From the NCBI RefSeq assembly GCF_003966125.1, contig NZ_RXMA01000010.1, positions 124,001 through 188,000 of the forward strand: a stretch of DNA of 64,000 bases. Direction: 5' to 3'. The translations under genes were made by a program, and so were the position numbers. The stretch is from Azospirillum griseum (GTDB taxonomy: Bacteria > Pseudomonadota > Alphaproteobacteria > Azospirillales > Azospirillaceae). Below, piece by piece: positions 56,543 to 64,000 of this stretch (within the stretch, counting starts at the first letter, position 1; every line of letters starts with the position of its first letter). The notes beneath the pieces were generated by a model, which did no database searches, was not told where the DNA came from, and saw only the letters and a list, made by a program, of their open reading frames with translations.

Positions 56543-57283
56543 TCACGCGTCGGTGTCCGACTCATCCTCACCGCGCATAGGCCCGCCGAACACGGTCGGC
56601 CAGGCGGCGATCAGGGCCGAATCCACGTCGTCCATCGTCACCGGATGACCCAGCGCGACCAGCGAGGTGACGCCGTGCTCGTTGATGCCGCACGGCACGA
56701 TGCCGGTGAAGTGGCTGAGGTCCGGTTCCACATTCAGCGCGATGCCGTGGAAGCTGACCCAGCGGCGCACCCGCACGCCGATGGCGGCGATCTTGTCCTC
56801 CTGCCCGCGCAGGCCGCCATAGGGGGCCTTGTCCACCCAGATGCCGACGCGGCCCTCGCGCCGTTCCCCCTTGATGGTGAAGGCGGCCAGGGTCTGGATG
56901 ATCCATTCCTCCAGATCGCGGACATAGGCGCGGATGTCGGCCCCGCGCGCCTTCAGGTCGAGCATGACGTAGGCCACGCGTTGGCCCGGCCCGTGGTAGG
57001 TGAACTGGCCGCCGCGCCCGCTGCGGTAGACCGGGAAGCGGGTGGCGTCCAACAGATCCTCGTCCCGCGCGCTGGTTCCGGCGGTGTAGAGCGGCGGGTG
57101 TTCCAGCAGCCAGACCAGTTCCGGCGCGGTTCCGGCGCGGATGGCCTCCACCCGCTCCTCCATGGCGGCCATCGCCTCCGGGTAGGGGACGGGTTCGTCG
57201 GAAATGCGCCATTCGATGGGGGGGCGCTGCGTGGGGGGCAGGGTGGGCTGGCTGGCGGCGGCGCTGGCGGGCGGGGTGGTCAT
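56543..57283 (-). CDS. lipB: Lipoyl(octanoyl) transferase
   Basis: Transfers the octanoyl group from acyl carrier protein to lipoyl domains, first step of protein lipoylation; 246 residues from ATG 57283. Conserved blocks are [56 protein letters not shown] with the Lys, and [15 protein letters not shown] with the acyl-carrying Cys. A TTG-initiated longer form at 57307 is unlikely. It faces tRNA-Leu across a short divergent gap. Confidence 0.93.
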   Translation of the reverse strand: MTTPPASAAASQPTLPPTQRPPIEWRISDEPVPYPEAMAAMEERVEAIRAGTAPELVWLLEHPPLYTAGTSARDEDLLDATRFPVYRSGRGGQFTYHGPGQRVAYVMLDLKARGADIRAYVRDLEEWIIQTLAAFTIKGERREGRVGIWVDKAPYGGLRGQEDKIAAIGVRVRRWVSFHGIALNVEPDLSHFTGIVPCGINEHGVTSLVALGHPVTMDDVDSALIAAWPTVFGGPMRGEDESDTDA

Positions 57284-57416
57284 CGGGAAAAAACGGCCTT
57301 TTGACAATTTTCTTCGTGGAGGGTGATTGTAACGCTTGATCGCGCTTCGGGAAGCTGATATCTACCCGCTCCACCCGATGAGGCGCGCAAGCGTACCTCG
57401 GGTCTACCAGCCTCGT

Positions 57417-57501
57417 GCGGTCGTGGCGGAATTGGTAGACGCGCAGCGTTGAGGTCGCTGTGGGGCAACCCGTGGAAGTTCGAGTCTTCTCGACCGCACC
57501 A
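57417..57501 (+). tRNA. tRNA-Leu (GAG)
   Basis: The 85-nt class II tRNA has acceptor arms GCGGTCG and CGACCGC, anticodon loop TTGAGGT with anticodon GAG, a long variable arm, T-loop GTTCGAGTC and encoded CCA. Leu by anticodon and long variable arm. Confidence 0.96.
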
Positions 57502-57696
57502 CTCACTCCCAAGCGGAGCGTGTGACAGGCACCAAGGCAGGCGAGGCGGAGCGGCGCAACAGCGTCACATCCGCCGCCAGCCGCCCAAATCCCCTCAGCA
57601 AACATTGTTCATAAAATCAGACATTGACTTGAAGCGCACCACCCGCAGCCGTGGTTGCGCGTGATGGTTCCGTGTGTTGATTGGCGATCCCTGCTG

Positions 57697-57891
57697 TCAG
57701 AACAGCTCGACCGAGTCCTCCTCCACCGCGCCGAACACCGCTTCGCGGACGCCGTTGCTGTCGAGCACTTCGACCACCACATCGTCCGGGCAGTCGTCGT
57801 GGATGGCTTGGGCCAGAGCGAACAGCGGGGTTTTCTGGACCGATGGGCGGCGTGCGTGGTCGGATCCGCAGGGCGAGATGGTCACTTTCAT
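57697..57891 (-). CDS. Small acidic hypothetical protein
   Basis: A 64-residue frame starting MKVTISPCGSDHARRPSVQK and ending FGAVEEDSVELF, with FALAQAIHDDCPDDVVVEVL in the middle. GAGGTT precedes ATG 57891. No domain is recognised. The gene is downstream of an AT-rich 240-bp region containing a perfect 19-bp palindrome, which supports a real, regulated promoter. Overlapping longer frames on the same strand lack support. Confidence 0.5.
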   Translation of the reverse strand: MKVTISPCGSDHARRPSVQKTPLFALAQAIHDDCPDDVVVEVLDSNGVREAVFGAVEEDSVELF

Positions 57892-57988
57892 GGCCGAACC
57901 TCGGGTTGTCGTGGTCTCCTTCTTTTGTACGAGAGCTTGGTTGCGCTTGGATTACATAAGAAGAAAATAATTTTTCGAATTGTGACAG

Positions 57989-58007
57989 GTTTGTCCTTAG
58001 GACAAAC
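57989..58007. promoter_or_regulatory. Perfect 19-bp palindrome in an AT-rich region
   Basis: GTTTGTCCT-T-AGGACAAAC has 9-bp arms around one base. It lies about 100 bp upstream of the small ORF at 57891 and about 120 bp after the STAS gene stop. It may be an operator; a short TTTT-less context makes a terminator less likely. Confidence 0.55.
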
Positions 58008-58129
58008 AAAACAACGTCTTTTTGAAAGAGGTTCTTCAGTAAAAAGCTATTTTAAAAATCGTGACCTTTGCGGGTGTTCCTTATGGTGGAAATTCTTTTT
58101 CACACCACCCTCCGCCAAAAGCGACGCGG

Positions 58130-58432
58130 TCAACGAAACTCGATGTAGGGATCGAGCGCGGCGCGGCGCAGTGCCTTGACGATGTGGCCGGGGGCACCGC
58201 TGACGACGATGTGGCCGCCCGCGTCCCGGCAGCGGTTGGCCAGGATGAACAGCATTCCGATGGCCGCCGAATCGATGAAGGTGACAAAGCGCAGATCCAG
58301 GGGGACCACCGGCTTGGCGGTGAAGTCCCACTCGGTCAGCATGGCGTTGAAGCGTGGCGCGTCGTCGTAGGTGCAGCGCCCGGACAGCAAAAGGCCGTCC
58401 TGCCCGTCCACGCTGGTGAAGGCGTACTCCAT
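58130..58432 (-). CDS. STAS-domain protein (anti-sigma factor antagonist-like)
   Basis: A 100-residue single STAS domain. The strand-helix LDLRFVTFIDSAAIGMLFIL holds a candidate phosphorylatable Ser (S55) in the DSAAIG context. Such proteins act in partner-switching with kinases or bind small ligands. It follows the FIST-MCP gene by 114 bp on the same strand, and the pair may share a signalling pathway. An upstream in-frame start at 58501 is less likely. Confidence 0.82.
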   Translation of the reverse strand: MEYAFTSVDGQDGLLLSGRCTYDDAPRFNAMLTEWDFTAKPVVPLDLRFVTFIDSAAIGMLFILANRCRDAGGHIVVSGAPGHIVKALRRAALDPYIEFR

Positions 58433-58546
58433 ACGGTGTGTGTCCTGACGGTTGGTGATCCCGGATGATGCCAGGGGATCATGACGCGGCGGCCGGCGCA
58501 AGGCCAGCCCCGCGCCGGTTGTCCTGAGCGGGTTGGAAAAGACGGC

Positions 58547-60628
58547 TCACTCCGCCGCCTGATCCAGGCTCTTCAGACGGCTGACATACTCGTTGATCTC
58601 GGCCATGTGGCTGGCGTGCTGGTTCAGTGCGTCCAGGCGGCTTTCGATTTCGGTTTGCGCCGTCGTCACCTCGACGACCACGGCGTGGATGCTGTCCAGC
58701 AGGGTGGCGGCGTTGTGGGCGGCGGAGTCCATCCGGTCGCCGGTTTCGTTCAGCTTGCCGCCGACCTGCCCGACCGAGGCCATCACCTGACCGATCGCGC
58801 CACGGGTGGTTCCCAGCGTCTGTTTGGTGTCGCTGGCCAGCTTGCGCACCTCCGACGCCACCACGGCAAAGCCACGCCCGGCCTCGCCCGCGCGGGCGGC
58901 CTCGATGGTGGCGTTCAGCGCCAGCAGGTTGGTCTGACCGGCGATGGTGTCGATCACGCCCAGCACGCCTTCGATGCCCTTGACCACCCGGCTCAATTGG
59001 GCGAACTCCCGCAACAGCTCCTCCTTGCGCTCGGCGTGGCCGTCGAAGGAGGCGGCGTGGCGGTCCAGGCTTTTTTGGATCGCGGTCATCGACTCGCCGA
59101 TGCGGCTGGCGTAGCGGGCCGTGTCCTGCACCCCGCTGTGCAGGCTGACCAGCGCCTCCAGATAACCGCGCATCCGGTCGATGATGCTGCTGCGGATGCG
59201 GTTGAGCAGATGCAGGCGGTTGTAACGGGCGTTGATGAAGGAGCTGTGGAAGCGGGCGTAATGGATGGGAAAGCGGTCGACGAAATCATCAGCGAAGTCG
59301 GTTCCCTCGGGCGCGTCGAAGAACAGCAGGGCCGACAGGGTTTGATTGACGTTGATGCCGAACAGCTCGCCGAAGGTGGAAAAACCGGCGACGGTCATGC
59401 CGTCGAACGCCCGCACCCGCGCCAGGGCGTCGCCGTTGTTCAGACGGCGCAGGATGCAGTCGTTCAGGATCGCGCCCACCGGCTGGGGTTTGCCGCGCAG
59501 ATAGGCGGCCAGATCCTGCGCGGTCTGCTGGGCGAAGTCGGTGGCCTCCACCAGGGTCAGAGCGTCTCCGGCGTTCACGTCGCAATAGAAGGTCGCTTCC
59601 CCCGTCTCCAGATTGAATCCGGCGACGGAGCGCACATACAGCTCATCCTCCATCTGGATGGCGAAGGTGCTCTTGCCCAGGCGGCTGGACAGCTCCTCCG
59701 GTCGGCAACGCAGGGCGGCGGCCAACGCGTCGGTGAAGCGCATCACCTCGAAGCTGTCGGGATCGATCACGCGGCGCACGACACGGCGGATCGGGTCGGC
59801 GTCCACGATGGTGAAGCGGGTGGCGGTCGGGCGGAAATTCTGGCTCTTGAACACGCCATAGCGCGTTCCCGGTGCCACCTTCAGGAGCAGGATGACCGCC
59901 GCGTTTTCCAACACCCGGTCGCCGTCGAACAGGCGGGTGTGTTGGAAATCCAGTGTTCCCCCCGCCGATCCGCCGATGAACAGGCAGGGGAAACGCCCGC
60001 TGCGGTACACGGCCTCCATCAGTGAGCTTTCGCTGGCCGACAACCCGTCGACGAAGGTCAACGCCACGGTGTCGCGGCTGTCGATCCGAAAGGACGGGCG
60101 GATGCGCTCCAACTCGCCCTGGATCGCCTCAACCCGTTTGGTCTGGCTGTGGCGCAGGGGGCCACCGCTGCGGATGTCTTCGCAATGCAGCGGGACCGTG
60201 TGGACGCTCAGGCCGCTGAACAGGCGGGGGCTGAAGGCCTGGAACACCACCCGGTCCCAGCGCTCCCCGGTGGGGCAATAGAGCGGTTGGCCGGGGGCCG
60301 TGCACAGCTCCCCGGCGGTGGAGACCAGCAGCAGTTTGCAATCGGGCGGCAGCGCGGCCTTGGCCGCGCGGGCCACCGTCGGGAAATCGACGTGGGGGGA
60401 CACGAAGCCGACGACCAACGCCGGTCCACCCGCCGTGAAGGTCAAGGGGGCCAGCGCGTCGCGGGTGATCGCCGCCGCCGACAGGCTGAGGGTGCGGATC
60501 GGCGGTTCGGGGGGCGTCGCGGTGCCGGGCGTGTTGGCCGGGCGGAAACGGTCGGGCGATGGCGACGCCGCTTGAGACGTGGCGACGGTGCCGGTGGCGC
60601 TGGCGGAGGTGCGGAAAAGAGTCAGCAT
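58547..60628 (-). CDS. FIST-domain methyl-accepting chemotaxis-like protein
   Basis: A 693-residue soluble sensor. Residues about 50-240 and 250-410 form FIST_N and FIST_C domains ([55 protein letters not shown]). The C-terminal part is an MCP signalling coiled coil with the conserved tip [20 protein letters not shown] and [15 protein letters not shown]. No membrane helix is seen, so it is cytoplasmic. FIST domains are proposed small-ligand sensors. ATG 60628 is used; a longer TTG start at 60646 exists. The STAS gene follows. Confidence 0.9.
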   Translation of the reverse strand: MLTLFRTSASATGTVATSQAASPSPDRFRPANTPGTATPPEPPIRTLSLSAAAITRDALAPLTFTAGGPALVVGFVSPHVDFPTVARAAKAALPPDCKLLLVSTAGELCTAPGQPLYCPTGERWDRVVFQAFSPRLFSGLSVHTVPLHCEDIRSGGPLRHSQTKRVEAIQGELERIRPSFRIDSRDTVALTFVDGLSASESSLMEAVYRSGRFPCLFIGGSAGGTLDFQHTRLFDGDRVLENAAVILLLKVAPGTRYGVFKSQNFRPTATRFTIVDADPIRRVVRRVIDPDSFEVMRFTDALAAALRCRPEELSSRLGKSTFAIQMEDELYVRSVAGFNLETGEATFYCDVNAGDALTLVEATDFAQQTAQDLAAYLRGKPQPVGAILNDCILRRLNNGDALARVRAFDGMTVAGFSTFGELFGINVNQTLSALLFFDAPEGTDFADDFVDRFPIHYARFHSSFINARYNRLHLLNRIRSSIIDRMRGYLEALVSLHSGVQDTARYASRIGESMTAIQKSLDRHAASFDGHAERKEELLREFAQLSRVVKGIEGVLGVIDTIAGQTNLLALNATIEAARAGEAGRGFAVVASEVRKLASDTKQTLGTTRGAIGQVMASVGQVGGKLNETGDRMDSAAHNAATLLDSIHAVVVEVTTAQTEIESRLDALNQHASHMAEINEYVSRLKSLDQAAE

Positions 60629-60892
60629 GGGAAAGCTCACGTCCAAGGGCGGTCACGACGGGGCGCGCGAAGATCGTTTGGGATGGTACGAGTCCGCCGT
60701 TCGTTTGTTATCCGGGTATTCCCGAAGTCCTATGACTCTTTGGTATCAGAACCGGGCGCTGCCTTGGTTTCGGTGGGGCGGCTGAGACAATCAGCCGCGC
60801 GCGGTGATCGGCCTGTCGGCCCGCAGTCGGTCCGCGTGGGACCCCATGACTTTTTTCTTGCAATGCGTGCGGCGGAGCGGAACTATCGCGCC

Positions 60893-60974
60893 ATTGGCTT
60901 GGGGTGCCGCGCGGTCCTGTGCGCGGCTGAGATCAGACCCATCGAACCTGTCTGGGTAATGCCAGCGAAGGGAG
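60893..60974 (+). promoter_or_regulatory. TPP riboswitch (THI element) upstream of thiO
   Basis: Contains GGGGTGC, GGCTGAGA, GACCC, GAACCTGTCTGGGTAATG and CCAGCGAAGGGAG, the conserved THI-box elements in the right order, ending at the ribosome-binding site of thiO. Thiamine pyrophosphate probably blocks translation of thiOSG. The remaining 265 bp up to the FIST gene hold no gene. Confidence 0.93.
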
Positions 60975-60981
60975 CCGTTGC

Positions 60982-62151
60982 ATGGTTCACGCGCGTGGGA
61001 TCCGTTTGCCGTCCGTCGCCATTCTGGGGGCGGGCTGTGTTGGCTTGTCGATCGCGTGGCGGTTGGCCGCTGCGGGCTGTTCGGTCGATGTCTTCGATTC
61101 GGGGGAGGCCGGGCGCGGGGCCACCCACGCCGCCGGGGGGATGCTGGCCGCCTGCGTGGAAAGCGAACCGGGCGAGGAAAGCCTGTTGCCGCTGACCCGC
61201 GCGTCGCAAGCGCTGTGGCCCGCCTTCGCCGCCGCGTTGGAGGCCGCGACCGGCCTGTCGGTCGATCTCCGCACCGAAGGAACCATGGTCATCGCGCTGA
61301 CCGCCGACGACGCGGCCAAGGTCCGCTTTCTCCACCGTTTCCAAACCGACCTGGGCCTGCCGGTGACGTGGTTGAGCGGGGCGGAGGTGCGCCGCCGCGA
61401 ACCCTGCCTGCAACCCGGCGTCGTCGGTGCGCTCTATTGCGCCGAGGATCATCAGGTGGACAACCGCAAGCTCGCCGTCGCCCTGCTGCGCGCGGTGCGG
61501 GCGGCGGGCGGGCGGGTGCACGAACGCTGCCCCACGCCGACGCTGGTGCTCGACGACGGGCGGGCGACCGGGGTGCAGGTTGGCGACGTGCGGGTGTCGG
61601 CCGACCGGGTGGTGCTGGCCGCCGGGGCGTGGTCGGGCATGGTCGCCGGGCTGCCGCCGTCGGCCAGACCGCCGGTGCGGCCGATCAAGGGGCAAATGCT
61701 GTGCCTGCGCATGGACCCGGCGGCCCCGCTGCTGCGCCACGTTGTGTGGACGCCCGGCACCTATCTGATTCCGCGCCTGGACGGGCGGCTGTTGGTGGGG
61801 GCGACGACGGAGGAGCGTGGCTTTGACAGCCAATTGACGGCGGGCGGGCAATTGGCCTTGCTCGATGGCGCGTGGCGGGCGCTGCCCGGTGTGGCCGAAC
61901 TGCCGATCGAGGAAAGCTGGGTCGGGTTCCGCCCCGGCAGCCGCGACGACGCGCCCCTGTTGGGCGAAACGGCGATTCCGGGCCTGATCCTCGCCACCGG
62001 CCACCACCGCAACGGCATCCTGCTGACCCCCGTCACCGCCGACAGCGTGGCGCGGCTGGTGTTGACCGGGGAAACCGATCCGCTGATCCGCCCCTTCGCC
62101 CCCGACCGTTTCGCAACAGACCACATCACCGCCGCCGGAGCCGCCGCATGA
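60982..62151 (+). CDS. thiO: Glycine oxidase
   Basis: FAD-dependent oxidase of 389 residues making iminoglycine (dehydroglycine) for the thiazole moiety of thiamine. The dinucleotide-binding start is VAILGAGCVGLSIAWRLAAA, with the second FAD strand VDVFDSGEAGRGATHAAGGM. The C-terminal part has LVGATTEERGFD and LILATGHHRNGILLTPVTA. ATG 60982 follows AAGGGAG from the riboswitch. The stop overlaps the thiS start (ATGA at 62148-62151), so the gene order thiO-thiS-thiG is coupled. Confidence 0.92.
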   Translation: MVHARGIRLPSVAILGAGCVGLSIAWRLAAAGCSVDVFDSGEAGRGATHAAGGMLAACVESEPGEESLLPLTRASQALWPAFAAALEAATGLSVDLRTEGTMVIALTADDAAKVRFLHRFQTDLGLPVTWLSGAEVRRREPCLQPGVVGALYCAEDHQVDNRKLAVALLRAVRAAGGRVHERCPTPTLVLDDGRATGVQVGDVRVSADRVVLAAGAWSGMVAGLPPSARPPVRPIKGQMLCLRMDPAAPLLRHVVWTPGTYLIPRLDGRLLVGATTEERGFDSQLTAGGQLALLDGAWRALPGVAELPIEESWVGFRPGSRDDAPLLGETAIPGLILATGHHRNGILLTPVTADSVARLVLTGETDPLIRPFAPDRFATDHITAAGAAA

Positions 62152-62372
62152 GCGCCACCATCCCCCCAGCCACCATCCGCCTGAACGGACAGGACACGCC
62201 CTTGACCACCGCCAGCCTGACCGGGCTGCTCGCCGGGTTGGGGCTGGACGAGGCGTCGCGTGGGGTCGCCGTCGCTCTGAACGGGGCGGTCGTGCCGCGC
62301 CGCCGCTGGCCCGACACCGCGCTCGCCCCCGGCGATGTTCTGGACATTGTCCGCCCGATCCAGGGCGGTTGA
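62148..62372 (+). CDS. thiS: Sulfur carrier protein ThiS
   Basis: A 74-residue ubiquitin-like protein ending in the required Gly-Gly (IVRPIQGG), whose C-terminal thiocarboxylate donates sulfur to thiazole synthase. The fold pattern RLNGQDTPLTTASLTGLLAG, LNGAVVPRRRW and PGDVLDIV is typical. Both overlap with thiO and the short gap to thiG support co-translation. Confidence 0.93.
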   Translation: MSATIPPATIRLNGQDTPLTTASLTGLLAGLGLDEASRGVAVALNGAVVPRRRWPDTALAPGDVLDIVRPIQGG

Positions 62373-63230
<858 letters not shown>

Positions 63231-63314
63231 GGGCGATGTCACCAAGCGTGGCTTGATCGCGGCGGCGGCTTGCCGCAGGCTGGAGGCCGATTGTCCCCCG
63301 CTGGAGAGCGAGCC

Positions 63315-63758
63315 GTGAGCAGCCGTTTCGAACCACGCGACCCCGATTGGAAGGCGCGCTGTCTTGCGTCTTTTGACAAGCAGGCCATCTGCAAGACCCT
63401 GGGCATTGAGCTGACGGCGGTGGAGCCGGGCTTTTGCGAAATGCGGTTGCCCTTCCGCGCCGACCTGACCCAGCAGAACGGCTTTTTCCACGCGGGCATG
63501 GTGGCGACCCTGGCCGACAACGCCGGGGGCTACGCCGCCGCCTCGCTGATGCCGCCGGGGGCCGATGTGCTGGCGGTGGAGTTCAAGATCAACCTGATGT
63601 CTCCGGCCAAGGGCGATGTGATGATCGCGCGCGGCCGCGTGGTGAAGGCGGGCCGCACCCTGGTCATCACGCAGGTCGAGGTGTCGATGCTCGACGGCGG
63701 CGTGGAAAAGGATTGCGCGCTGATGCAGCAAACCACCTTCTGCGCGATGCCGAAGTGA
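63315..63758 (+). CDS. PaaI-family hotdog thioesterase
   Basis: A 147-residue acyl-CoA thioesterase of the hotdog fold. The characteristic segment is RADLTQQNGFFHAGMVATLA then DNAGGYAAASLM; the HAGM replaces the classical HGG. VEFKINLMSPAKGDVMIARG and VSMLDGGVEKDCALMQQTTF finish the fold. GTG 63315 has GGAG 8 nt upstream. It is 84 bp after thiG and may be read through from the thi transcript. Substrate unknown. Confidence 0.85.
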   Translation: MSSRFEPRDPDWKARCLASFDKQAICKTLGIELTAVEPGFCEMRLPFRADLTQQNGFFHAGMVATLADNAGGYAAASLMPPGADVLAVEFKINLMSPAKGDVMIARGRVVKAGRTLVITQVEVSMLDGGVEKDCALMQQTTFCAMPK

Positions 63759-63817
63759 CGGCCACCCCGCACAACCGCCGGAATCCCCCTTTCACCCCCG
63801 ACGCAGGACACCGCCGC

Positions 63818-64000
63818 ATGACCCTCCCGCCCGTTTCGTCCGTTTTCGCCGTGGCTTTGGCCGGTTTGGCGCTGGCGGTGTCGTCCCCGGCGCAGGCGAA
63901 GGAGCCGCCGGTCTGCTCCGCCCTGTCCTTCCGCACCATCGCGGCGGGCGGGCCGGACGGGGTGCAGGACGCCGGGATGTACAAGTCCCACCTCGCCAAG
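63818..64000 (+). CDS. Exported protein, truncated by the window end
   Basis: The first 61 codons of a protein with Sec signal peptide MTLPPVSSVFAVALAGLALA then VSSPAQA. The mature start is KEPPVCSALSFRTIAAGGPD. The frame stays open to base 64000, so the family cannot be judged. It lies 59 bp after the thioesterase gene. Confidence 0.7.
   Translation, partial: MTLPPVSSVFAVALAGLALAVSSPAQAKEPPVCSALSFRTIAAGGPDGVQDAGMYKSHLAK

Noticed and set aside
57617..58009. Longer minus-strand frame overlapping the small acidic ORF
   Set aside because: It lacks a plausible ribosome-binding site and has Arg/Gly-rich shadow composition; the 64-codon frame is preferred.
57961..58020. Possible EcfG-type general stress promoter (GAAC...CGTT) on the minus strand
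   Set aside because: The spacing between the two elements is about 14 nt, shorter than the 16-17 expected, and the first G is missing.

Overview
The window is GC-rich chromosomal DNA from an alphaproteobacterium, most likely a Rhodospirillales/Azospirillum-like organism. The evidence is a C4-pathway HemA (5-aminolevulinate synthase), a FNR/FixK-type box upstream of hemA, a sigma-54 promoter before amtB, a pyruvate-phosphate dikinase, a two-component/HD-GYP style of signalling and densely packed housekeeping genes. The genus is an inference. No phage, integrase, transposase, rRNA or CRISPR array is visible.

Layout. 1-3846: end of rplT, its terminator, pheS-pheT. 4142-7283: a clearly AT-richer three-gene operon (HEPN-like protein, KGGVGR-variant ParA/MinD-like ATPase, P-loop ATPase with a probable C-terminal winged helix) with overlapping stop/start codons. 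This is the best candidate for an uncharacterised, possibly defensive, system. 7316-10868: HD-GYP response regulator, SH3/SPOR envelope protein and LysR regulator on the minus strand, with a LysR-type palindrome facing a small gene. 11369-12457: type I asparaginase. 12565-13494: a very AT-rich DUF2971 gene, probably acquired. 13545-18498: lepA, glgA, glgC. 19070-20515: amtB with a sigma-54 promoter. 20630-26875: methyltransferase, AraC and PadR regulators, membrane proteins, a second unrelated asparaginase and a solute-binding protein. 26973-32464: TrmH-type methyltransferase, then an acetate module (yjcH, actP, DUF294/CBS protein, DnaQ-like protein).

32725-37824: DUF1178 protein, methyltransferase, Hpt/pseudo-receiver protein, PadR-like regulator with a perfect inverted repeat, hemA, and a vapBC toxin-antitoxin pair. 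37899-45718: class III aminotransferase, cobD/cbiB, ankyrin protein, CydP-like microprotein and DsbD_2-type membrane protein, NDUFAF5-like methyltransferase, a solitary fliQ, comF, grxC and a nitrilase-family amidase. 45867-46161: tRNA-Val, tRNA-Asp, tRNA-Val. 46359-57283: N-formylglutamate amidohydrolase, glucokinase, ppdK, serine hydrolase, acyl-CoA ligase, acylphosphatase, two unknown proteins, lipB. 57417-57501: tRNA-Leu. 57697-60628: small ORF, STAS protein and a FIST-MCP fusion. 60893-63230: TPP riboswitch followed by thiO-thiS-thiG, then a thioesterase and a secreted protein cut by the window end.

Two copies of a roughly 194-bp interspersed repeat built on inverted CACGGATT-type arms lie at 15433 and 27601. 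Many long reading frames opposite real genes are GC-rich shadows and were left out. Gene functions rest on motif recognition by eye; no database search was possible.
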